Part shown: positions 19,088-25,101 of the stretch, in pieces
Position numbering within the stretch: position 1 is the stretch's first letter
Layout: every line of letters starts with the position of its first letter
Source: Myxococcales bacterium
Lineage (GTDB): Bacteria > Myxococcota_A > Polyangia > Nannocystales > Nannocystaceae
Direction of reading: 5' to 3'
Length of the DNA: 64,000 nucleotides
Assembly (NCBI GenBank): GCA_020633295.1
Contig: JACKDW010000002.1
Span: forward strand, 744,001 to 808,000
Notes under the pieces: generated by a model
Databases searched by the model: none
Seen by the model: the letters and a program-made list of their open reading frames with translations, nothing else
What the model was told of the DNA's origin: nothing
Translations under genes and position numbers: made by a program

Positions 19088-19126
19088 CTTCGTCGGCTTG
19101 CTTCGTCTGCTTGCTTCGTCGGCTTG
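19088..19126. repeat. 13-bp tandem repeat, three units
   Basis: Units CTTCGTCGGCTTG, CTTCGTCTGCTTG and CTTCGTCGGCTTG follow one another without spacer; fainter related sequence continues on both sides. A unit of 13 does not preserve a reading frame, which argues against coding. Confidence 0.85.
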
Positions 19127-19150
19127 GCCTCGAAGACAGGTTTGTGAACA

Positions 19151-19284
19151 CGCGTGGCTTTCGTGAGCGGGGGGCGGGGGGCGCTCCTTGCGGGACGCAC
19201 GGCGCTCGGACGCCTTCCGCGCCCGAGATCCGTGGTCTTGAGTCCTCATACGACCCCTCGCCCCCCGCTCACGAAAGCCACGCG
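19151..19284. repeat. Perfect 26-bp inverted repeat with 82-base loop
   Basis: Arms at 19151-19176 and 19259-19284 are exact reverse complements (left arm begins CGCGTGGCTTTCGTGAGCGG). As RNA this would form a very stable hairpin; as DNA it resembles the ends of a miniature inverted-repeat element. The 82-base interior has no open frame worth naming. No obvious short target duplication abuts the arms. Confidence 0.85.
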
Positions 19285-19343
19285 CCGCCTACAACACGCG
19301 GCGTCGCCTTACTCGCGGAGGCTCGCTACAGGTGGACTCGGCG

Positions 19344-19415
19344 ACACGCGGTGTCGGTCTTCAACACGCGGTGTCGGTCTTCAACACGCGGTGTCAGTCA
19401 TCTACACGCGGTGTC
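19344..19415. repeat. 20-bp tandem repeat, about 3.5 units, running into the 3' end of the LtaS-like gene
   Basis: The core ACACGCGGTGTC recurs at 19344, 19364, 19384 and 19404, separated by eight bases (GGTCTTCA in two spacers, AGTCATCT in the third). A further relative sits at 19292 (ACACGCGGCGTC). The block covers the stop codon (19394-19396) and last codons of the sulfatase-like gene. It is bracketed by GTGGACTCG (19332-19340) and its complement CGAGTCCAC (19420-19428), so it could fold as one large stem. Confidence 0.85.
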
Positions 19416-22400
19416 CTCGACGAGTCCACGCCGGCGACGACGCGGGCGAGGTTGTAGTCGAGCAGCGCGCGGGAGCTCGTGAGCAGCGCGCGGGCGGAGG
19501 CGGCGAGCGCCTCGCAGTCGGCGTCGGATCGATAGGACCCCGAGGACAGGTGGAAGCAGGCGCCGCGGCCGGGGATCGTCAGGCCGGTGGCGACGAAGCT
19601 GCGGTCGCGGGCGACCGCGGAGCCGTCGGGCAGGACGGCGAAGTTGTCGACGCCGGCGACGAGCGGGCGGCCGAGGAATGAGGTCGGCGCGGGGACCCCG
19701 AGGTAGTGCAGCGCGGTCGGGGCGAGATCGACGTGGCTGCCGACGACGCGCAGCGGGCCGCGCAGCCGCGGGTTGTCGGCCGCGGCCGGGAGGATGACGA
19801 AGGCGGGCACGCGCTCGAGACGCTTGGGGACGGAGGGGGACCAGTGCTCGACGCCGGCGAGCTCCAGCAGCTCAGGCGGGGTGCCGAGGCGCGCGTCGTG
19901 GTCGCCGTAGAGCACGACGACGGTGTCGTCCGAGAGCCCGCGCGCGTCGAGCTCGGTGAGCAGCGCGGCGACCGAGCGGTCCATGTAGCGCATGCCGTGG
20001 AGGTAGTTACCGAGCGCGGTGCCCTCGAGCCCGCTGGCGGCGAGCTCCAGCTCCTTGAGCGCGTCGGGGAAGTCGTCGTAGGGGTGATGCACGCTGAGCG
20101 TGATCAAGAACGCGAAGAACGGCTCGGGGCGAGCGGCGAGCGCCTCGAGCTCGGGCAGCACGCGGGTGAAGAACAGGCCGTCGGCGAGGCCCCAGCCGAC
20201 GACGGTGCCCTCGCCGAGCTCGCGGCGGAACAGCGAGCGCTCGAAGCCGTAGCGCGGGTGCAGCAGCGCGCGGTTCCAGAACCCGCGGCGGAACGGGTGC
20301 GCGGAGAGGGTGGTGTAGCCGCGCGCGCGCAGGACGTGGGCGAGGGTGTAGAAGTCGTTGCTCGCGCGCAGGAACGCGAGCGCGCCGCGCTCGAGCGGGT
20401 ACTGAGAGTTGAGCGCGGCGTACTCGGCGTCCGAGGTCATGCCCTGGCTGGTGATGTCGACGAACTCGGGGTAGTAGCGGGCGCGCTGCCGCAGGCTGTT
20501 GAGGAAGGGCGTGACGGGCTGCCCGTCGACCTCGGCGCCGACGACCCAGCCCTGCAGGGACTCGACCTGGATCATCAGGAGGTTGTGACCGGCCGCGACG
20601 CCGAAGTCGGCGGCGGCGGGCGTGCGCGCCACGGCGCGCTGGGTCTCGGCGGCGCGCGCGGTGAAGGTCTCGACGAGCGCGTCGCGCTCCGCCGGGGTGG
20701 CCTGGCCGCGACCGAGGGACTCGCGCGCGGTCCGGAGGAGGTCGAAGAGGTGAGCGCCGAGGATCCCGAGGCGGCCGACGTTGCGCTGCTCGGAGAACAC
20801 GCGGTGACCGAGGTCGCTCGTCATGATCTGCGTGAAGCGACATGTCATCGGGAACAGCGCGAGCGCGACGACGAGCGCGGTGAGCCGGCGCCCGCGTCGA
20901 CGGCCGCGGTCCGGCGCGCCCGCGGCCGCCGGGGCGCGCGGCCACAGCAGCGCGAGCGCGAGGCCGGCGAGCGGCGCGGGCAGCAGCCACCCGTGACGCG
21001 CGCCGAGGACCGCGCCCACGCTCGAGGTCACGTCGAGCACCTGCCGCGAGCCGATCAGCGCCTGGATCGGCACGATGCTGCCGCAGAAGTGGATGTAGAT
21101 CAGGTCGGCGAGCGTGAGCGTCGACAGCAGCGCGACCCAGAGGAACGCGACCCAGAGGCGCGCTCGCCCGCGCGCGGGGGTCATGAGCACGAGCGCGGCC
21201 GAGAGCGCGGCGCTCGACATCGAGAACCACAGCGCGCCGCGCCACAGCTCATAGGAGCTGAGCTCGGCGAAGGTCAGGCCGATGATGACGGTGGCCGCCC
21301 AGACCCAGAGCGCGGGCAGGGCCGCGTGCAGCAGCGCGTCGCGGGGCGCGGGCGACCGCTGGACGCGACGACGCGCGAGCACGATCGCCGCAACCGTGAG
21401 CAGCAGCAGCGCCAGCTGCTGCACGCCGGAGCGCCAGAGCACGCGCACGGCGGCCGGCGGCGCGCCAGGGCCCCCGCCGCGCTGCGTGTACCAGGCGACG
21501 TCCTCGCGCACCATGTCGAGCTGCAGGATGTAGGCGCCGCCGCTGGCGGGCCCGCGGAGCGTGGCGGGGAAGCGCACCGTCTCGCCCGGCGCGACGGGGT
21601 GCGGGAGCGCCGAGCGCAGGCCGTCGAACTCGACGACCTCGCCGGCGTGATCGAGCCAGTGATAGGAGAGCTTGTCACCGCGCTCGGGGGACCAGGTCTC
21701 GGCGCCGGTGTTGCGGAGCTCGACCTCGAAGTGCCGCGTGCGGTTGACCGTGATCAGCTGCGGCCACTCGGCGTCGACGAGCTCCCACGCGAGCCGGGGC
21801 GCCTCGACGAGGATGCCGGCGAGCGGCTGGTCGCTGCGCGCGGGCGGGAACCACCCGCGCCCCTCGCGGACGAGGGACCACTCGAGGTCGTAGCGCCCGG
21901 GCGCGCGCGGGGTGGTCAGCGTGAGCTCGACCTCGCCGAGCGCGCCGGTCGCGATCGGTCTCGAGAGCCAGGCGCGACCGCCCTCGATCACCGGGCCGCC
22001 GTCCGCGGGTCGCCAGCGGTGCGCGAGCGCGTCGCCCTTCGCCCGCGAGAGCGCGCGCGCGCCGATGTTGCGCAGCTCGACCGTCGCCGAGACGCGGTCC
22101 GAGGCGTGCAGCGGCTCCGGGAGCGCGCAGCTCTCGAGCGCCCACGCGGTCGGCCCGGGCAGCACCTGCACCTCGAGCCGCCCGACCGCGTCGACGCCGG
22201 GACGTCCGTACCAGCGCACGCCCTCGCGCAGCGGCTCCCACTCGAGCACGTAGCGCCCGGGCTCGTCGGGCCCGAGCAGCTCGGCGACGATCGTGCGCTC
22301 CTCGCCGGGGGCCAGCGGCGCGCGGAGCTCGGTGCGCAGGCCGTCGCGGACCACGGGCTCGCCGCGCGCGTCGAGCCAGCGGTACGCCAGGCGGTCGTCA

Positions 22401-23026
22401 TGACCTGGCTCCCAGGTCATGGCGCTCGCGTTGCGCAGCCGCACCCGCGCCCGCGAGCGCTCGCGGGTCTGCACGAGCGGCGGCATGTCGACCGCGAGCA
22501 GGTCCCAGCTCGGCCGCGCGGGCCCGACGACGACGACGAGCTCGTCGCCGCCCGCCGGGGACGGGCCGTACCAGCCCTCGCCCTCGCGCAGCGGCTCCCA
22601 GCGGAGCTTGTACTCGCCGGGCTGCGCGGGCGCGACCACGAACGCGAGCAGCGTGACCGCGTCGCCGGGCGCGACCGCGTTCGGCAGCTCGGTGCGGCGC
22701 CCGTCGTACTCGATCATGCGCCCGTCGGGCGCGAGCCAGTGATAGGCGACGCGATCGCGCTGACCCGGCGTCCAGGTGAGCGTGCCGGTGTTGCGGATCG
22801 TGAGCTCGACCTGCAGCTGCTCGCCCGCGGACATCCGCGCCGGCGTCTCGTGGTTGATGAGCTGCCAGCGCGCGCCGTCGAGCTTCGCCGCCGCGAGCTC
22901 CGGCGCGAGCAGCGTGCACAGGGCCGCGAGCGCCAGGCCCAGCGCGGCCAGCAGCCCGAACCGCCAGCGCCGAGCGACGCGTCCACCTGCGGCGGGCGAC
23001 GGGGGCGTGTGCGGAGGAGCGCTCAT
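19394..23026 (-). CDS. LtaS-like alkaline-phosphatase-superfamily enzyme with four N-terminal beta-sandwich repeats
   Basis: 1,210 residues; ATG at 23024-23026 is followed by a TM or signal segment (RFGLLAALGLALAALCTLLA). Four repeats of about 115 residues follow (roughly 45-500), each with the pattern 'V.LRN.G...W...G..L.Y.W.D..G....DG.R..L...V.PG' and ending 'Y.L.W..VREG..W'. They resemble NBR1-FW-like domains. Next come about seven TM helices (to about residue 740), then the catalytic domain: LLMIQVESLQGW, GMTSDAEYAAL with the putative nucleophile Thr864, SVHHPYDDF and VVVLYGDHDARL. This is the arrangement of lipoteichoic-acid-synthase or OpgB-type phosphoglycerol or phosphoethanolamine transferases acting outside the membrane. 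The acceptor is unknown; a Gram-negative envelope glycan or lipid modification is likely. Confidence 0.85.
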   Translation of the reverse strand: MSAPPHTPPSPAAGGRVARRWRFGLLAALGLALAALCTLLAPELAAAKLDGARWQLINHETPARMSAGEQLQVELTIRNTGTLTWTPGQRDRVAYHWLAPDGRMIEYDGRRTELPNAVAPGDAVTLLAFVVAPAQPGEYKLRWEPLREGEGWYGPSPAGGDELVVVVGPARPSWDLLAVDMPPLVQTRERSRARVRLRNASAMTWEPGHDDRLAYRWLDARGEPVVRDGLRTELRAPLAPGEERTIVAELLGPDEPGRYVLEWEPLREGVRWYGRPGVDAVGRLEVQVLPGPTAWALESCALPEPLHASDRVSATVELRNIGARALSRAKGDALAHRWRPADGGPVIEGGRAWLSRPIATGALGEVELTLTTPRAPGRYDLEWSLVREGRGWFPPARSDQPLAGILVEAPRLAWELVDAEWPQLITVNRTRHFEVELRNTGAETWSPERGDKLSYHWLDHAGEVVEFDGLRSALPHPVAPGETVRFPATLRGPASGGAYILQLDMVREDVAWYTQRGGGPGAPPAAVRVLWRSGVQQLALLLLTVAAIVLARRRVQRSPAPRDALLHAALPALWVWAATVIIGLTFAELSSYELWRGALWFSMSSAALSAALVLMTPARGRARLWVAFLWVALLSTLTLADLIYIHFCGSIVPIQALIGSRQVLDVTSSVGAVLGARHGWLLPAPLAGLALALLWPRAPAAAGAPDRGRRRGRRLTALVVALALFPMTCRFTQIMTSDLGHRVFSEQRNVGRLGILGAHLFDLLRTARESLGRGQATPAERDALVETFTARAAETQRAVARTPAAADFGVAAGHNLLMIQVESLQGWVVGAEVDGQPVTPFLNSLRQRARYYPEFVDITSQGMTSDAEYAALNSQYPLERGALAFLRASNDFYTLAHVLRARGYTTLSAHPFRRGFWNRALLHPRYGFERSLFRRELGEGTVVGWGLADGLFFTRVLPELEALAARPEPFFAFLITLSVHHPYDDFPDALKELELAASGLEGTALGNYLHGMRYMDRSVAALLTELDARGLSDDTVVVLYGDHDARLGTPPELLELAGVEHWSPSVPKRLERVPAFVILPAAADNPRLRGPLRVVGSHVDLAPTALHYLGVPAPTSFLGRPLVAGVDNFAVLPDGSAVARDRSFVATGLTIPGRGACFHLSSGSYRSDADCEALAASARALLTSSRALLDYNLARVVAGVDSSRTPRVDD

Positions 23027-23497
23027 CGTCGATGCACGGGTAGCGCGGGCGCGGCCCCATGTCCACCGCGAGCCACGACGCACGCGAGCCCGCGCCTGTG
23101 CCCTTGGCGACGACGACGCGATGTCTGACGCGCGCCTCCGAATCGTCGAGGGACGACGATACGCGAGCGTGGACGCCCAGCCAGAATGAAGAGACCGCGA
23201 GCGACGCGACGCGAGTCGTCGCGCGAGGGACACGCGAAGCAGGCGGTTGAAGCGAGCGTTTTGGGAAGCGGTTCGGGAAGCGTTTTAGGAACGTTTTAGG
23301 AGGCGTTGAACCGAGGTTCGAAGGAAGGCTGTGAGAGGTTCGAAGGATCCCGCGAAGGGACGAGGGGGAGGCGCGTGCGGAGCGGAGACCTCGAGACCGA
23401 TCGACGCCCGGAGCGAGACTCCGATGACGCGCGCGCGCGAGCTCGCGTTTGGCCCTACCGAAGCGCGCCGCGTCCGTGCTACGGTCCCCGGGACGCC
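23027..23497. other. Divergent intergenic region upstream of the sigma-CHAT operon
   Basis: 470 bases between the LtaS-like gene and the sigma factor. At 23247-23300 a short, relatively A/T-rich run repeats GAAGCG-GTTTTGGGAAG and ACGTTTTAGGA motifs (GCGTTTTAGGA and ACGTTTTAGGA are about 14 bases apart). This is the most promoter- or operator-like part, perhaps a self-regulated ECF site. No protein is credible here. Confidence 0.5.
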
Positions 23498-24136
23498 GTG
23501 AGCCCGTTGACCCCCGAGCAGCTCGGCCAGGCCCGGGAGGGCGACGCCGCGACCCAGCGGCTGCTGATCCGCGACGCGATCGCAGGTGACTCGAGAGCCA
23601 TGCGCGCGCTGGTCGAGCTGCTGTCGCCGGTGATCCAGACCGAGGTCTCGTTCGCGATCCGTCGCCGCGCGATCCCGGCGCGACGCGACGGGCGCCAGGA
23701 CATCGCCGACTTCGTCCAGGAAGTGTTCCTGGAGCTGCTCGCCAACGAGGGGCGCACGCTGCTGAGCTGGGACGCGGCCCGCGGCCGCAGCCTCCCGAGC
23801 TTCGTGCGGCTCGTCGCGCGTCGTCGCGTGGCGAGGATCTTCCGCGGCCACCGCGGGAACCCGTGGAACGACGACCCGACCGAGAACGCCGAGTTCGACC
23901 GCATCGGCCCCGCGAACACGAATCAAGAGCGACGGCTCGAGAGCCGTCAGGAGCTCGCTACGCTGCTCGAGATGCTGCGCTCGCGCCTGAGCGATCGCGG
24001 CCTCGTGCTGTTCGAGCTGCTCTACGTGGAGCAGCGCGCCGTGAAGGAGGTCTGCGAGGTCATGAACATGAGCCGCGCGGCCGTGGACACCTGGAATTCG
24101 CGCCTTCGCAAACTTGTGAGATCGCTCACACCTTAG
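23498..24136 (+). CDS. ECF-type RNA polymerase sigma factor
   Basis: 212 residues from GTG 23498; longer frames upstream are Arg-rich and unlikely. Region 2 is seen around DIADFVQEVFLELLANEGRT and LPSFVRLVARRRVARIFRGH (core binding and -10 recognition). Region 4 is LLYVEQRAVKEVCEVMNM followed by SRAAVDTWNSRLRKLVRSL, a helix-turn-helix for the -35 element. It is the first gene of a run with a membrane protein 71 bases downstream and the CHAT protein 24 bases after that. That arrangement suggests the sigma factor is held by, or reports on, the membrane partner. Its own target promoter is probably in the repeat-bearing region just upstream. Confidence 0.85.
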   Translation: MSPLTPEQLGQAREGDAATQRLLIRDAIAGDSRAMRALVELLSPVIQTEVSFAIRRRAIPARRDGRQDIADFVQEVFLELLANEGRTLLSWDAARGRSLPSFVRLVARRRVARIFRGHRGNPWNDDPTENAEFDRIGPANTNQERRLESRQELATLLEMLRSRLSDRGLVLFELLYVEQRAVKEVCEVMNMSRAAVDTWNSRLRKLVRSLTP

Positions 24137-24207
24137 TCCGCGGTGGCCACAGGCCGACGCGTCAGATTTTGTGAGCCGCGGGACAATCCATCACACGACG
24201 GGCCACT

Positions 24208-25077
24208 GTGAACAGCGAGAACGACATGCACGATGAGCACGACGCCGAGACCAGCGCGCTGCTGGATCAACTCGGAGCGCTCGCGCGTGAGCAGCTCTCG
24301 ACGCGTGAGCCCGAGTGGGAGGAGTTCGCGCGCGGCGAGCTCGCGGAGCACGAGCTGCGCGCCGCGAGCGATGACGACGACGATGACTTCGAGCGCTCGC
24401 TCGAGCTGTTTCGACCGCTCGACGACGACGCGCGCGAGCGCATGACCGCCGCGCTGCTGTCGGCGACGGGCGGCGCGAGCCAGGCGCCCGCGCCCGTGAT
24501 CGCGCTGCCGAGCCGCCCGCGCCCGCGCTGGCGTCGAGTGGCGGCGACGGTGCTGCCGCTCGCCGCGGCGGCGGCCCTCGTGATCTGGGTCGGCCAGCGC
24601 CCGCCAGAGACGGGCTCGCGCGTCGCGGGGCTCGGGCTGCCGAGCTACCAGATCGAGGTCCGCGGCGGCGTGCAGCGCGAGCGCGGCCCGAGGCCGGCGC
24701 CCGGCGTCGACGGGCACCGCTACACGCCGAGCAGCGAGTTCGAGGTCGTCCTCCGGCCCGCCACCGACGCGCGCGGGCCGGTGCGCGCGCGCGTGTTCGC
24801 GTTCCCCGAGGCGCTCTCGGGCGCGCCCCAAGAGACCGGCTCCAAGGGACAGGTTATTCCGGTGACCATGCAAGCGTCGGAGAGCGGCTCGCTGCGCATG
24901 GCCGGCCCGACGCGCGAGCTCCTGCCGCTGGCGCCCGGCCGCTGGCGCCTGGTGTTCGCGATCGGGCGCGAGGATCGGCTGCCGACGGATCCGGAGCGCG
25001 TGCGCTCGCTCGCGGCCCACGAGGAGCACGACGGCCTGTGGATCGAGGAGTACCGCGTCGAGCTCACGGGGGACTGA
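24208..25077 (+). CDS. Single-pass membrane protein, probable anti-sigma factor
   Basis: 289 residues from GTG 24208. The N-terminal cytosolic part of about 110 residues is acidic (six consecutive Asp near 55-60; LLDQLGALAREQLSTREPEW). One TM helix follows near 111-129 (VAATVLPLAAAAALVIWVG), then a 160-residue extracytoplasmic domain with SYQIEVRGGVQRER, SSEFEVVLRPATDARG and PLAPGRWRLVFAIGRE. There is no HCC zinc anti-sigma motif, so the anti-sigma role rests on gene order and topology only. A match to the right half of the 20-bp dyad lies at 24835-24854 (SKGQVIP). I do not recognise the outer domain. Confidence 0.75.
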   Translation: MNSENDMHDEHDAETSALLDQLGALAREQLSTREPEWEEFARGELAEHELRAASDDDDDDFERSLELFRPLDDDARERMTAALLSATGGASQAPAPVIALPSRPRPRWRRVAATVLPLAAAAALVIWVGQRPPETGSRVAGLGLPSYQIEVRGGVQRERGPRPAPGVDGHRYTPSSEFEVVLRPATDARGPVRARVFAFPEALSGAPQETGSKGQVIPVTMQASESGSLRMAGPTRELLPLAPGRWRLVFAIGREDRLPTDPERVRSLAAHEEHDGLWIEEYRVELTGD

Positions 25078-25101
25078 CAGGGACTGGGGGGCGATCGGGT
25101 C

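Larger units (their letters stand above)
18964..19393. other. Repeat-rich intergenic region between VWA and LtaS-like genes
   Basis: About 430 bases between two minus-strand genes, with no credible protein. It holds three structured elements listed separately: 13-bp tandem units, a large inverted repeat and 20-bp tandem units. It also has a near match to the dyad motif at 19122-19141. The VWA promoter should lie in the first 100 bases above 18963, but I see no clear hexamers. Confidence 0.7.

Noticed and set aside
19344..19415. Repeat array considered as a CRISPR
   Set aside because: Spacers are eight bases and two of the three are identical, repeats are only 12 bases, and no cas gene is near.
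19706..23128. 1,140-residue plus-strand open frame opposite the LtaS-like gene
   Set aside because: It is Arg/Ala/Glu/Gly-rich without domains and lies antisense to a gene with clear motifs; long antisense frames are expected at this G+C.
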